Assembly (NCBI GenBank): GCA_002919235.1
Contig: PKEX01000003.1
Coordinates: 1 to 64,000 of the forward strand
Length of the DNA: 64,000 nucleotides
Source of the DNA: Clostridia bacterium
Lineage (GTDB): Bacteria > Bacillota > Limnochordia > DTU080 > RSA5
Direction of reading: 5' to 3'
The translations under genes and the position numbers were made by a program. The notes under the pieces are model-generated. The model was not told the DNA's origin, did no database searches, and worked only from the letters and a program-made list of their open reading frames with translations. Shown here one piece after another: positions 50,401 to 58,614 of the stretch. How positions within the stretch are numbered: position 1 is the stretch's first letter; each line of letters begins with the position of its first letter.

Positions 50401-51146
50401 ACACCGTCGAGCAGACCCGGGAGCTGTACGAGTACGCCTATCGCCTGGGCTGCAAGGGAGTCACCATCTACCGGGACGGCTCCCGTGACACCCAGGTGCT
50501 CAAGGTGAAGGAGGACGAGGAGGACAAAGCCTCCTCGGCCCAGGCCGGCGGCGGCAGCGAAGCCGGGGAGCGGATGGCTGCCCGCAGCGAAGCGCCGGAG
50601 GTCGCGGCGGAGCCGGCCATCTCCCCCGCCTCGGCGGCGGGCGGCGAGACCGCCCAGTCCGGCGGCCGCAAGCGCTGGAGCCACCGCCCGCAAAAGCTGA
50701 CGGGGGCCACCTACGAGTGGCCGACGCCGCTGGGCAAGGCGTTCATCACCGTCAACGAGCTGGACGGCGTGCCCGTAGAAGTGTTCGTCAACGTGGGCAA
50801 AGCGGGAAGCGACGTCGCCGCGGCGTCCGAGGCCTTGGGCCGCCTGGTGACGCTCTTCCTCAAACACGCCGACATCCCCGACGTCGAGCGCCGGGTGGGC
50901 TACCTCATCGACCACCTGAGCAATATCGGCGGCTCCTCCTCGGTGGGCTTCGGGGAAAACCGGGTGTCGTCGGTGCCCGACGCCGTCGCCAAGACCCTCC
51001 GCAAGCACCTGGCCGAAAACGGCAGCGGCGTCAAGGTGAAGGTGAGGGTGCGCGGGCTCGACCTCTGCCCCACCTGCGGCGTGGCGGCCTTGGCCCGTGA
51101 GGAAGGCTGCTACGTCTGCAAGTCGTGCGGCTATACCAAGTGCTAG
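47451..51146 (+). CDS. nrdJ: Adenosylcobalamin-dependent ribonucleotide reductase, intein-containing
   Basis: Class II RNR reduces ribonucleotides using vitamin B12 and needs no oxygen. The N-terminal roughly 60 residues form a KOW/SH3-like part (VGDTVVVLVKDDPR). The catalytic barrel follows, with YNCYVIPIE, the active-site Cys in NPCGEQPLP, and QAPTGSTGTMVGTSTGIEP. A TSCPD domain (about residues 1090-1160) and a C-terminal Cys-rich tail with CPTC and CKSCGYTKC follow. The intein occupies residues 367-729, leaving an 868-aa mature enzyme. The GTG at 47451 follows AAGGAGG. It is co-transcribed with nrdR. Confidence 0.95.
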   Translation: MRQKTPQTGVDEPAIELSGISELIFLDRYAIKDPNKDIQVGDTVVVLVKDDPRFPQREVGTVKAVDGDKITVEIKATGEVITQERRKVDKPLETHPSQMWDRMAKAIVQVEPEEKRAELEKEFRWALHNFRFSPGGRINAMLGTGQNLTAYNCYVIPIEAKDPNVGRDSRQAIIDTLGNMVEIMSRGGGVGINLSTLRPRLAYVAGVNGRSSGAVSWGALFSFATGLVEQGGSRRGALMLILNDWHPDILDFINAKRDMSAINNANISVGISNDFMKAVEEDREWQLVFPDTSDPDYDKLWDGNLKRWRDEYKKPVKVYRTIRAREMWDTIIESAWLSAEPGVVFLERMNEYNNAWYFEDLISTNPCVTGDTLIYTDQGLVRADQLWLEATPVSVAVDARMAEEPFRPASQVFATGVKPVYRLITKEGFELRLTGDHRVLTERGWVEAHALKPGDRIRVLNRGGGFGTEGSLELGRVLGWLVGDGTIKSDRAVLSFFGGEKHEVSTLMRDAVNSVVRKAVNGREYTVSVIDIEKRDEARVQSARLREIAEEHGLLGEKLQVPESVLRGCRDMQLGFLQALFTADGHVEIGDKSRGAVVLTSKSRRLLQGVQRLLLNFGIYSRIYSDRKATGTSLLPDGKGGVREYPVEAYHDLRITGASAVRFAEQIGFLTSDKQGKLEALVGRYSRGPYQETFVATFSELVPDGEEMVFDLNVPGLHAFVANGLVVHNCGEQPLPGWGVCNLGHINLSRFVKDGKVLWDDLKRAVRLGVRFLDNVIDVTPYFFERNEAVQKAERRIGLGTMGLGEMLIRLGLRYGSDESVEFIDKLYKFIATEAYLASIELAKEKGPFPKFDAEKFLQGKFVQGMPDEVKEGIKKYGIRNVCILTQAPTGSTGTMVGTSTGIEPYYSWTYWRSGRLGMKEVRERIVDEWFEAHPEVEPKLENLPDYFVTALELTPKEHIRVQAAVQRWTDSSISKTANCPNNYTVEQTRELYEYAYRLGCKGVTIYRDGSRDTQVLKVKEDEEDKASSAQAGGGSEAGERMAARSEAPEVAAEPAISPASAAGGETAQSGGRKRWSHRPQKLTGATYEWPTPLGKAFITVNELDGVPVEVFVNVGKAGSDVAAASEALGRLVTLFLKHADIPDVERRVGYLIDHLSNIGGSSSVGFGENRVSSVPDAVAKTLRKHLAENGSGVKVKVRVRGLDLCPTCGVAALAREEGCYVCKSCGYTKC
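48549..49637 (+). mobile_element. Intein (363 aa) with LAGLIDADG homing endonuclease, in NrdJ
   Basis: The insert splits the active-site motif between NP and CGEQ, and the first extein residue after it is Cys. The splicing blocks are complete: Cys1 in CVTGDTLIYT (block A), LTGDHRVLT (block B), and FDLNVPGLHAFVANGLVVHN (blocks F and G, penultimate His and final Asn). Two LAGLIDADG-type motifs are present, LGRVLGWLVGDG and LGFLQALFTADG, so the endonuclease may still be active. Splicing should restore NPCGEQ. Insertion at the catalytic Cys is a site used by other RNR inteins. Confidence 0.93.
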
Positions 51147-51184
51147 CGGGCGCGCCGAACGGCTGACCGCGGAGCGTTGGAGCG

Positions 51185-51237
51185 AACGGCTGCCCGTCGC
51201 CGGGCGAACGGCCATCCCGGCGGCGGCAGCCGTTTTT
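51185..51237 (+). terminator. Terminator of nrdR-nrdJ
   Basis: AACGGCTGCC (51185-51194) pairs with GGCAGCCGTT (51225-51234), followed by a T run ending at 51237. An inner GC-rich stem fills the loop. Confidence 0.75.
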
Positions 51238-51275
51238 CCTGGGTCCCGCCGGCTGAGCGGCGGCCCGGGCCTGGA

Positions 51276-51854
51276 TCACGCCCACCTGCCCCAGACCTGC
51301 GGCGGCTCGTAGCTTTCCAAATAGGCGAAGGCTGAAGGCACGTCGGTAGCCACGTGATAGAGCTCCCGGTGGTGCTCCAGCGCAAAGCCCCCCTCGATGA
51401 TCTGGTCCAAGAGACGCACCACCGGCGCGAAGAACCCGTCCACGTCCAGGAGGACCAGCGGGCGGGAGTGGTAGCGAAGCTGCTTCAGCGTCAGCGTTTC
51501 GAACAGCTCGTCCATGGTGCCGAAGCCCCCGGGGAGCACGATAAAGGCGTCCGCCCGCTGGTCCATGATGCCCTTGCGCTCTCTCAGGTCCTTGGTGACG
51601 ATGAGCTCGTCCGTCTCTTCAAAGATGATGCCGGTCCGGTGGAGCGCCTCCGGGACGACACCGACCACGCGCGCTCCGTGGGCGCGGGCCGCCCGGGCCA
51701 CGGCACCCATCAGCCCGGCCCCGCCCGCACCGTACACCAGCGTGTTGCCCCGCCGGCCGATCTCGGCGCCCAGCTCCCGGGCGACCTCAAAGTACTTGGG
51801 TGCGATGCTGTCTTGTGACGAGCAAAAGACGCAAATGGCCATCGACATGTCCAC
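51276..51854 (-). CDS. LOG-family protein (TIGR00730)
   Basis: The Rossmann-like lysine-decarboxylase-like fold shows CVFCSSQDSI at the start, VYGAGGAGLMGAVARAA, and the diagnostic nucleotide-binding PGGFGTMDELFE. LOG proteins release cytokinin-like bases or ribose-5-phosphate from nucleoside monophosphates. Length 192 aa fits. In bacteria the physiological role is often unclear. It stands alone, facing the nrdJ terminator on its downstream side. Confidence 0.9.
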   Translation of the reverse strand: MDMSMAICVFCSSQDSIAPKYFEVARELGAEIGRRGNTLVYGAGGAGLMGAVARAARAHGARVVGVVPEALHRTGIIFEETDELIVTKDLRERKGIMDQRADAFIVLPGGFGTMDELFETLTLKQLRYHSRPLVLLDVDGFFAPVVRLLDQIIEGGFALEHHRELYHVATDVPSAFAYLESYEPPQVWGRWA

Positions 51855-51920
51855 CGCCTCCTGTCCGTACCCGTGCGGCCGGGACGGTCACCGACCGGCT
51901 CGCCCGGCCGGGCGAGGGTA

Positions 51921-51958
51921 CAAAAAGGGCCTTTCACCTCGCTGAGAGGCAAAAGGCC
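51921..51958 (-). terminator. Terminator of the A-type Fe-S carrier gene
   Basis: On the minus strand GGCCTTTTGCCTC pairs with GAGGTGAAAGGCC around TCAGC, and the tail is CTTTTTG. Confidence 0.8.
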
Positions 51959-52026
51959 TCTGCATCTAAGCGAATGCGTTTACGGCGAAGCCGGCAGCAA
52001 ACGTCCCGCCGGCCCGGACGCCGGCC

Positions 52027-52383
52027 TCAGTCGCAGAGCTCGGGTTCGCCCTCCTCATCGGCGGTCCGGAAGGAGCTGCCGCAGCCGCACGTGCGGACGG
52101 CGTTGGGGTTGTTGATGGCGAACCCGCCGCCCATGAGGGCTTCCTTAAAGTCGATCTCGGAGCCGTCCACGAACCGTGCCGACCACGGATCGACGAGGAT
52201 CGTCACACCGCCGCATTCAAAGATGTTATCGTCTTCACGAGGCGTATCGAGAGCGAGTCCATAGGTGAACCCGCTGCATCCACCGCTTTTGACATAGAGC
52301 CGGAGGGCCAGCTGCTCTTTGTCTTCGCGCGCCTCGAGGATCTCTTTCACTTTCAGCGCCGCCTTCTCGGTGAGCGTCACCAT
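52027..52383 (-). CDS. A-type iron-sulfur carrier (IscA/ErpA/HesB family)
   Basis: The three conserved cysteines are present: Cys in SGGCSGFTYGL and the pair in RTCGCGSSF. The family start VTLTEKAALKVKEIL is also clear. Length 118 aa is typical. It delivers Fe-S clusters made by the SUF system, of which sufB lies at 61088 in the same window. The ATG follows GAAGGAGGG. The tail after CGCG is acidic (ADEEGEPELCD) with one extra Cys. Its own promoter (52409-52438) and terminator make it a single-gene unit. Confidence 0.93.
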   Translation of the reverse strand: MVTLTEKAALKVKEILEAREDKEQLALRLYVKSGGCSGFTYGLALDTPREDDNIFECGGVTILVDPWSARFVDGSEIDFKEALMGGGFAINNPNAVRTCGCGSSFRTADEEGEPELCD

Positions 52384-52408
52384 GGCGATCCCTCCTTCTC
52401 GTATAGTT

Positions 52409-52438
52409 ATTATAATGGGCTCTCACCGGTGGATGCAA
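52409..52438 (-). promoter_or_regulatory. Promoter of the A-type Fe-S carrier gene
   Basis: On the minus strand TTGCAT (52433-52438) and TATAAT (52409-52414) are 18 bp apart. Confidence 0.7.
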
Positions 52439-52464
52439 ACCTTTGCGAAACTCTCAAAGCGGGG

Positions 52465-54690
52465 CTATCCCGCCCGCCGCGCGGCGCCCGTCCACGGCCG
52501 CCGGGTCTTTTTCACAAGGCGCGCCGCATTGGCCGCCACCGCGGCGGCAGCCAGAAATTCGAGGGCAGCCGCCAGCCAGAGGGTGAGCCCGCCGGACAGC
52601 AAGAGCGCCAGCGCCAGCGCCTTGAGCCCCAGCACCACGGCGATGTTTTGCCGGATCACCCGCAGCGTTCTCCGGGCCAGGCTCAAGGCGAACGGCAGCC
52701 GTTCGAAACTCTCCCCCACCAGCATCACGTCGGCCCGGCCGAACCGGCGCACCTCGTCCCACGGCCCGAACACAATGTCGACGTCGGCGGCCGAGGCTGT
52801 GCCGCGCGGGCCGGTGCAAGGCCGCACCACCGCCACCCGCCGACGCTGCCGCTGCAGCGCTCGAATCGCCTCGAGGCGCCGGCCCGCCCGCAGCCCTGCC
52901 AGGTGTTGATCCACCTCCAGCTCCGCGGCGGCCCGGGCCGCCTGCCGGGTCTCCTCCCCGCTCACCATCGCGAGGTGGCGGATTCCCACGGCCCGGGCGC
53001 GGCGCAGCGCCTTCTTGCTCTCCTCGTTCACCGTCTCCACCAAGGCGAAGACGGCGACAGGCTCCTTCCCTTCCACGACGAGGGCAATGCGAACGCCTTC
53101 CCGTCTCAAGGCGTTGATTTTGGGCAACACCGGCGTGAGGGCAATCCCTCGCCGCTCAAGGCTCGCCAGCTCCCCGAAGGCGAAGAGCCGCTCCCCAGCG
53201 ACGGCCTCCACGTTGCCGTACTCGTCCGTCCGGACAGAGTCCACGGCCACCACGCCGCTCCCCGCTTCCTGCGCCGCCCGGACCACCGCCTCCCCGGCCG
53301 CGTCGTACCTTCCCCACAGGACGCCCGCCGCGAGCGCCAGCGCCTCTTGGCGGCTCCACCCCGGCAGGGGGTACACTTCGCACACATCCAGGCGCTCGGC
53401 CGTCAGCACGGCGCCGGGTTCAAAGGCGACGGCGTCCACCCGTCCCAGGCGTCCTAGCGCCTCGCCGCTCTGGAACAGGACGCCGCCTCGCACGCCCGCG
53501 ACCACCGCCGCCCCGAAAGCGGCGGGGACGCTGAGGCTCAGGGCGCACGGCAGGGCCAGCAGAGCCAGGATCAAGGCGGTGTAGAGCCAGGTGCCGAACG
53601 CCGCGCCCAGAAGGAGCGGCGGCAGCGCAGCGACGCCCACGGCCGCGTAAAGCAGCAGCCGGGCCATGCGGGCCGCCGCCCGCTGAGCCCATTCGTGGCC
53701 GGGGCCCGGCGTGTTCAGCGCCCCGGTGACCCGCTCCAGCGCGGCCCACCCCGCGCTCTCCTTCGCCGGGCGCTCCGCCCGGACCCACACCTGCCAGTCT
53801 CCGTTGAGGCTTCCCGCGTCGACCCGGTCTCCCTCGCCGACACGGCGCACGGGCTCCGAGACGCCCCACGGGCCTTGGGAGACCTCCGAGACGCCCTCCA
53901 CCACCACGCCGTCCACGGGAAACGGCTCCCCGGGGTCCACGACGCACACGTCCCCCGGGGCGATCTGGTCCACCGGAACCCGCCGGGGCTGCCCGTCCAC
54001 GAGGCAAAAGGCGTGCTCCGGAAGCCGCGCCGCCCACTCCCAGACGAAGCGGCGCAGCTTGTCCATGGACGATGCCTGCAGCAGTTCGCTTCCGGAAAAA
54101 ATGCACAAGACGGCGGCCGCCTCCAGCCACCGGCCGAGGAGCACAGCGCCCAGGGAGGCGCACATGGCGGTGAACGAGGCGTCGACGCGGCGGCGCACGA
54201 GGCCGCCCAACGCCCGTTTGACAGGATGGTATCCGCCGAGGACCAGCGCCGCGGCCGCGATGAGCCGCCCTGGGGTCAGCTGGGGAGGAGCCGTCTCGAG
54301 GAGCACCGGAGGCCACTGGAGCCCGGCGGCCTCCACCGCTGCGCCGGCGGCGACGAGAAGGACACCCAAGGTGAGGAGCACGAGCTGCCTGCGGTGCTGT
54401 CTGGGGCGGCTTCTGCCATGGGAGTGGGGTTTCCCCGCCCGGTGGAGCCGGACCGCCTGTACGCTCTGGCGGCTGGCCAGGCGGGCGATCTCGTTGGGCC
54501 CATACGGCCCTTCGGTCCGGAGCAAGCCGGCGCCGTAGTTGAGCTCGACCCGCTTCATCCCTTCGAGGCCGGCCAGGCCTCGCTGGAATTGGGCCGCGCA
54601 TTCAGGGCAGGAGAGCCCGCTGAGACGAAAGGTGATCCCGCCGGATCCCTCGACCCGCTCCTCCTCCGGCCGCTTCATCTCACGGGCCAC
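52465..54690 (-). CDS. Catalytically degenerate P1B-type (heavy-metal) ATPase homologue
   Basis: The architecture is a full P1B-ATPase of 741 aa: an N-terminal HMA domain with CPEC (residues 28-31), membrane helices, an actuator region, a P/N region and two C-terminal helices. Every key motif is altered. The phosphorylation site DKTGT reads FEPGAVLT (Glu424 in place of Asp); the TGES loop reads WGVSEP (275-280); the membrane CPC reads LPC (380-382); TGDN reads SGEE (577-580); and GDGxND reads RPCTGPRG (623-630). The frame is open throughout with normal codon use, so it is a maintained pseudoenzyme rather than a decaying gene. It could be a metal sensor or a scaffold. A small membrane protein gene lies 22 bp upstream. 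Confidence 0.88.
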   Translation of the reverse strand: MAREMKRPEEERVEGSGGITFRLSGLSCPECAAQFQRGLAGLEGMKRVELNYGAGLLRTEGPYGPNEIARLASRQSVQAVRLHRAGKPHSHGRSRPRQHRRQLVLLTLGVLLVAAGAAVEAAGLQWPPVLLETAPPQLTPGRLIAAAALVLGGYHPVKRALGGLVRRRVDASFTAMCASLGAVLLGRWLEAAAVLCIFSGSELLQASSMDKLRRFVWEWAARLPEHAFCLVDGQPRRVPVDQIAPGDVCVVDPGEPFPVDGVVVEGVSEVSQGPWGVSEPVRRVGEGDRVDAGSLNGDWQVWVRAERPAKESAGWAALERVTGALNTPGPGHEWAQRAAARMARLLLYAAVGVAALPPLLLGAAFGTWLYTALILALLALPCALSLSVPAAFGAAVVAGVRGGVLFQSGEALGRLGRVDAVAFEPGAVLTAERLDVCEVYPLPGWSRQEALALAAGVLWGRYDAAGEAVVRAAQEAGSGVVAVDSVRTDEYGNVEAVAGERLFAFGELASLERRGIALTPVLPKINALRREGVRIALVVEGKEPVAVFALVETVNEESKKALRRARAVGIRHLAMVSGEETRQAARAAAELEVDQHLAGLRAGRRLEAIRALQRQRRRVAVVRPCTGPRGTASAADVDIVFGPWDEVRRFGRADVMLVGESFERLPFALSLARRTLRVIRQNIAVVLGLKALALALLLSGGLTLWLAAALEFLAAAAVAANAARLVKKTRRPWTGAARRAG

Positions 54691-54712
54691 GGCTCGTCAT
54701 CGCCCCCGGCCC

Positions 54713-54949
54713 TCACGAGACGATCTCATTCAAAAGCCGTTCGAGAAGGTCCGGAGAGCCTTTGTCCACGACGAGGGTAATGCCCACCAGGAGGGCGAGC
54801 GTGAGCAGGAACTTCGCCAGCGGCCGGAGCGACTGGGGCACCCGGACTCCCGGGAGATTGCCGCCCATGGCCAGGCCGACAATCCCCGTGACCATCGCCC
54901 CCGTGCCGATCAAGGCAAAGAGGAGATCCCACCAAACGCCTTCGAACAT
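54713..54949 (-). CDS. Small membrane protein (78 aa) upstream of the degenerate ATPase
   Basis: The ATG at 54949 follows AAAGGTGG at good spacing. Two hydrophobic helices (LLFALIGTGAMVTGIVGLAM and FLLTLALLVGITLVV) are joined by a short polar loop, and the C-terminus is an acidic amphipathic helix. The gene lies 22 bp before the P1B-like gene, so both are probably translated from one mRNA. No family is recognised. It may be a partner of that protein. Confidence 0.7.
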   Translation of the reverse strand: MFEGVWWDLLFALIGTGAMVTGIVGLAMGGNLPGVRVPQSLRPLAKFLLTLALLVGITLVVDKGSPDLLERLLNEIVS

Positions 54950-55131
54950 CGCGTACCACCTTTCCCCTTGCCGTACCGTGACCAACCTTGTTTATTCCTG
55001 GCGGCGGCCGTTTCTCCTGCTGGCCCCGCCCCACCCGGACCGCTCCAGGAAGGTGATGGCGCGGTCCATCCCGAATATCACTGGGTTACTACCGCAATTG
55101 GCGCACGTGTCGAGGGGGTTCTGTCATTACT

Positions 55132-56187
55132 ATGTACAAAATCGCGGTGATCCCCGGCGACGGGACGGGTCCTGAGGTCGTCCGGGAAGGGCTCAAAGTG
55201 CTGGAAGCCGCAGGGGCCAAGTTCGGTTTCCGCTACGAAACCGTGCACTACGACTTCGGCGGCGACCGCTACCTGCGCACCGGCGAGACGCTGCCCGATT
55301 CGGCCCTGGAGGAGCTGCGCGGCTTCGACGCCATCTACCTCGGCGCCATCGGCCACCCGGACGTGAAGCCGGGCATCTTGGAAAAGGGCATTCTGCTCCG
55401 GATCCGCTTCGAGCTGGACCAGTACGTCAACCTCCGGCCCGTCAAGCTCTACCCAGGGGTGGAGACGCCGCTGAAGGATAAGGGCCCCGAGCACATCGAT
55501 TTCGTGGTGGTGCGGGAGAACACCGAGGGCCTCTACACCGGCAGCGGCGGCTTTCTCAAGCGGGGCACGCCCGACGAAATCGCCATCCAGGAGTCGATCA
55601 ACACCCGCAAAGGCGTGGAGCGCTGCGTCCGGTTCGCGTTCGAGTACGCCCGCAAGCGCAACAAGCAGAAGAAGGTCACCCTCTGCGGCAAGACCAACGT
55701 CCTCACCTACGCCTTCGACCTGTGGGAGCGGGTCTTCCACGAGGTGGGCGAGAAGGACTACCCCGACATCCAGCGGGACTACGCCCACGTAGACGCCACC
55801 GTCATGTGGATGGTGAAGAACCCCGAGTGGTTCGACGTCATCGTCACCGACAACATGTTCGGCGACATCATCACCGACCTGGGCGCGATGATCCAGGGCG
55901 GCATGGGCATCGCCGCCGGCGGGAACATCAATCCCGAGGGGACCAGCATGTTCGAGCCCATCGGCGGTTCGGCGCCCAAGTACACCGGCAAGAACATGAT
56001 CAACCCGCTGGCGGCCATCTGCGCGGCGGGCATGATGCTGGAGACCCTGGGCGAAACCGAGGCGGCCCAAGCCATCGACCAGGCGGTGGCCACCGTCTGC
56101 TCCCGGCACCTCAAGAGCCTGGCCGCGGGGCAAATGGGCTACACCACCAGCGAAGTGGGCGACCTGGTCTGCCGGTACATCGCCTGA
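55132..56187 (+). CDS. 3-isopropylmalate/isocitrate dehydrogenase family protein
   Basis: The beta-decarboxylating dehydrogenase fold begins AVIPGDGTGPEVV. It has the substrate region LLRIRFELDQYVNLRPVKLYPG, VVRENTEGLYTGSGG, and the metal Asp residues in VTDNMFGDIITDLGA. The cofactor loop is EPIGGSAPKYTGKN, which favours NAD. The motif after LGAIG is HPDVKPG rather than GGPKWD, so it belongs to the LeuB-2/tartrate-dehydrogenase branch. LeuB activity is likely but D-malate or tartrate is possible, as no leuA, leuC or leuD is in the window. nadB follows 37 bp downstream. Confidence 0.88.
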   Translation: MYKIAVIPGDGTGPEVVREGLKVLEAAGAKFGFRYETVHYDFGGDRYLRTGETLPDSALEELRGFDAIYLGAIGHPDVKPGILEKGILLRIRFELDQYVNLRPVKLYPGVETPLKDKGPEHIDFVVVRENTEGLYTGSGGFLKRGTPDEIAIQESINTRKGVERCVRFAFEYARKRNKQKKVTLCGKTNVLTYAFDLWERVFHEVGEKDYPDIQRDYAHVDATVMWMVKNPEWFDVIVTDNMFGDIITDLGAMIQGGMGIAAGGNINPEGTSMFEPIGGSAPKYTGKNMINPLAAICAAGMMLETLGETEAAQAIDQAVATVCSRHLKSLAAGQMGYTTSEVGDLVCRYIA

Positions 56188-56224
56188 GTTCACCCGAACG
56201 CGCGCGAAAGTTGGGGACGGCCTT

Positions 56225-57772
56225 ATGTCGGCGGTGGAGCGGACCGATTTTCTCGTGGTGGGCAGCGGCATCGCCGGCCTGGCCACGGCCATCAAAGCCA
56301 GCCGGCACGGCGAGGTCACGCTGCTGACCAAGGGCCATCTGATGGAAAGCAACACCTTTTACGCCCAGGGGGGCATCGCGGCCGCCGTGGGCCCCGACGA
56401 CTCGCCTGCGGAGCACCTTGTCGACACACTGCGGGCCGGCCACGACCTGGTGCGGGAGGACGCCGCCGCCATCTTGGTGGAGGACGGCCCCCAGCGGGTG
56501 ATGGAACTCATCCAGCTCGGGGCCCGCTTCGACGTGGGCCCCGACGGCTCGCTCCTCTTGGGCCGGGAAGGCGCCCACAGCCGCAACCGGATCCTCCACG
56601 CCCGGGGCGACGCGACCGGCGAGGAGATCGCCGAGGTGCTGGCCGCCCGGGCCACAGAGATCCCGGCCATCCGGATCCGGGAGCACCACCACGTCCTGGA
56701 CCTGGTGGTGGACCAGGGCCGCTGCATCGGGGCGGCCGCGGTGGACGCCTCAGGGGAGCTGCGCCTCTTCCTGGCCCGGGCGGTCGTGATGGCCACGGGC
56801 GGCTGCGGCCAGGTGTACCGGTACACCACCAACCCGCCGGTGGCCACCGGGGACGGGTTCGCCGTCGCCCACGCCCACGGCGTCACCCTGGTGGACATGG
56901 AGTTCGTGCAGTTTCATCCTACCGCGCTGGCCCGGGCCGACGACCCCCTGGTCCTCATCTCCGAAGCGGTGCGGGGCGAAGGAGCCCGGCTGGTCAACGA
57001 CGCCGGCGACCCGTTCATGCGCCGAGAGCACCCCATGGCCGATCTCGCGCCCCGGGACGTCGTGGCGCGGGCGATCTTTCGGGAGATGCAGGCCGGCCGC
57101 AAGGTGTTTCTCGACGCTCGCCCTATCGGCCCGCGGTTTGCAGACCGGTTCCCTACGATTTACCAAGCGTGCCGGGAGCGAGGCATCGACCCGGCGCGGG
57201 ATCTTATTCCCATCGCCCCTGCCGCCCACTTCATCATGGGCGGCATTCAGACCGACCTCCTGGGCCGCACCAGCCTGCCCGGGCTGTACGCCGTGGGCGA
57301 AGCGGCGTGCACGGGAGTGCACGGCGCGAACCGCCTGGCCAGCAACTCGCTCCTGGAAGGACTAGTCTTTGCCGACCGGATCGCCGGCGCCTTGAAGGAC
57401 GAGGCTCCGGCGGCGGCGGCCGTGCCCCCGGGGTACCAAGAGCAGCTGGCCGCCCGGCGCGGCCTCGTCCAGGGCAGGCCGTACCGGGACCGCACCGGGG
57501 AATTTCCCGAGCTGGTGGCACGGCTGCGGCAGGTGATGTGGGATCACGTGGGAATCATTCGCAGCGCCGAGGGCCTCCGCCGGGCTTTGGACGCCCTGGC
57601 GGAGATCGAGCGCGCCGCGCCGCGGGACGCCTGGACGCTGCACAACATGGTCCAGACCGGAAAGCTCATCGCCCGCGCGGCGCTGGAGCGCGAAGAGAGC
57701 CGCGGCGGGCACTACCGGGAGGATTTCCCCGAAGAGCGCGCGGCGTGGAAAGGGAGGCGCGTGACGCTTTGA
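56225..57772 (+). CDS. nadB: L-aspartate oxidase
   Basis: NadB oxidises aspartate to iminoaspartate for quinolinate and NAD synthesis. The FAD motif VVGSGIAGLATAIKA is at the N-terminus. Succinate-dehydrogenase-like motifs follow: YAQGGIAAAVGPDD, HSRNRILHARGDATG, and the catalytic EFVQFHPTAL and HFIMGGIQTD. Length 515 aa is typical. nadC starts 4 bp before its stop, so they are translationally coupled. nadA, the partner that makes quinolinate, is not in the window. Confidence 0.95.
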   Translation: MSAVERTDFLVVGSGIAGLATAIKASRHGEVTLLTKGHLMESNTFYAQGGIAAAVGPDDSPAEHLVDTLRAGHDLVREDAAAILVEDGPQRVMELIQLGARFDVGPDGSLLLGREGAHSRNRILHARGDATGEEIAEVLAARATEIPAIRIREHHHVLDLVVDQGRCIGAAAVDASGELRLFLARAVVMATGGCGQVYRYTTNPPVATGDGFAVAHAHGVTLVDMEFVQFHPTALARADDPLVLISEAVRGEGARLVNDAGDPFMRREHPMADLAPRDVVARAIFREMQAGRKVFLDARPIGPRFADRFPTIYQACRERGIDPARDLIPIAPAAHFIMGGIQTDLLGRTSLPGLYAVGEAACTGVHGANRLASNSLLEGLVFADRIAGALKDEAPAAAAVPPGYQEQLAARRGLVQGRPYRDRTGEFPELVARLRQVMWDHVGIIRSAEGLRRALDALAEIERAAPRDAWTLHNMVQTGKLIARAALEREESRGGHYREDFPEERAAWKGRRVTL

Positions 57773-58611
57773 ACCGGCTTCACCCCCTGCTGTACCAGGA
57801 GATCGTCGACCGCGCCTTGCTGGAGGACGTGGGGCACGGGGACCTCACCTCGGAAGCCATCATTCCCCCGCACCGCCTGGCCAAGGGCAAGATCGTCGCC
57901 AAAGCGCCCGGGCGCATCGCCGGCGTCGAGGTGGCGGCCTACGCCTTTCGCCGGGTGGACCCCGGCCTTGAGCTGGAGACGCTGGTCCAGGACGGCGACG
58001 CCGTCCAGCCCGGCGACGAAGTGCTCCGGCTGCGGGGCTCCGCCCGCAGCATGCTCACGGCGGAGCGGGTGGCTCTCAACTTTTTGCAGCGGCTCTCCGG
58101 GATCGCGACGGAAACGGCGAAAGCGGTGGAGGCCACCCGGGGCACCCAGGCCATCATCGTCGACACCCGCAAGACCACGCCCGGCCTGCGGGTGCTGGAA
58201 AAGTACGCCGTCCGGGTGGGGGGCGGGCGCAACCACCGCTTCGGCCTGGACGACGCGGTCCTGATCAAAGAGAACCACATCGCCGTGGCGGGCGGCATCC
58301 GCAGCGCCGTGGAGGCTGCCCGGGCGTACCTGGGGCACATGCACAAGATCGAGGTGGAAGTGGAAACCCTGGCGCAGGTGGAAGAAGCCGTGGCCGCGGG
58401 GGCCGATGCCGTCCTCCTGGACAACATGGACCTGGAGACCATGGCGGAAGCCGTCCGGCTGGTAGGCGGCCGGGCCCTCGTCGAAGCCTCCGGCGGCATC
58501 CGGCCCGAGACCGTCGCGCAGGTGGCCCGCACGGGAGTGGACGTCATCTCCCTGGGCTGGATCACCCACTCCGCCCCGGCCTTGGATTTGAGCCTGCTGG
58601 TGACGGTGTGA
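57769..58611 (+). CDS. nadC: Quinolinate phosphoribosyltransferase (carboxylating)
   Basis: NadC makes nicotinate mononucleotide from quinolinate and PRPP. Motifs are EDVGHGDLTSEAIIP, AERVALNFLQRLSGIAT, DTRKTTPGLRVLEKYAVRVGGG, HRFGLDDAVLIKENH and EASGGIRPETV. The length is about 280 aa. The TTG at 57769 is preferred because AAAGGGAGG lies upstream and it overlaps the nadB stop by 4 bp. It is convergent with the transaminase gene. Confidence 0.95.
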   Translation: MNRLHPLLYQEIVDRALLEDVGHGDLTSEAIIPPHRLAKGKIVAKAPGRIAGVEVAAYAFRRVDPGLELETLVQDGDAVQPGDEVLRLRGSARSMLTAERVALNFLQRLSGIATETAKAVEATRGTQAIIVDTRKTTPGLRVLEKYAVRVGGGRNHRFGLDDAVLIKENHIAVAGGIRSAVEAARAYLGHMHKIEVEVETLAQVEEAVAAGADAVLLDNMDLETMAEAVRLVGGRALVEASGGIRPETVAQVARTGVDVISLGWITHSAPALDLSLLVTV

Positions 58612-58614
58612 ACG

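Noticed and set aside
52465-54690. Calling the P1B-like ATPase a functional metal exporter or a pseudogene
   Set aside because: The missing Asp in DKTGT excludes the normal pump cycle, and the uninterrupted 741-codon frame argues against a decayed gene.
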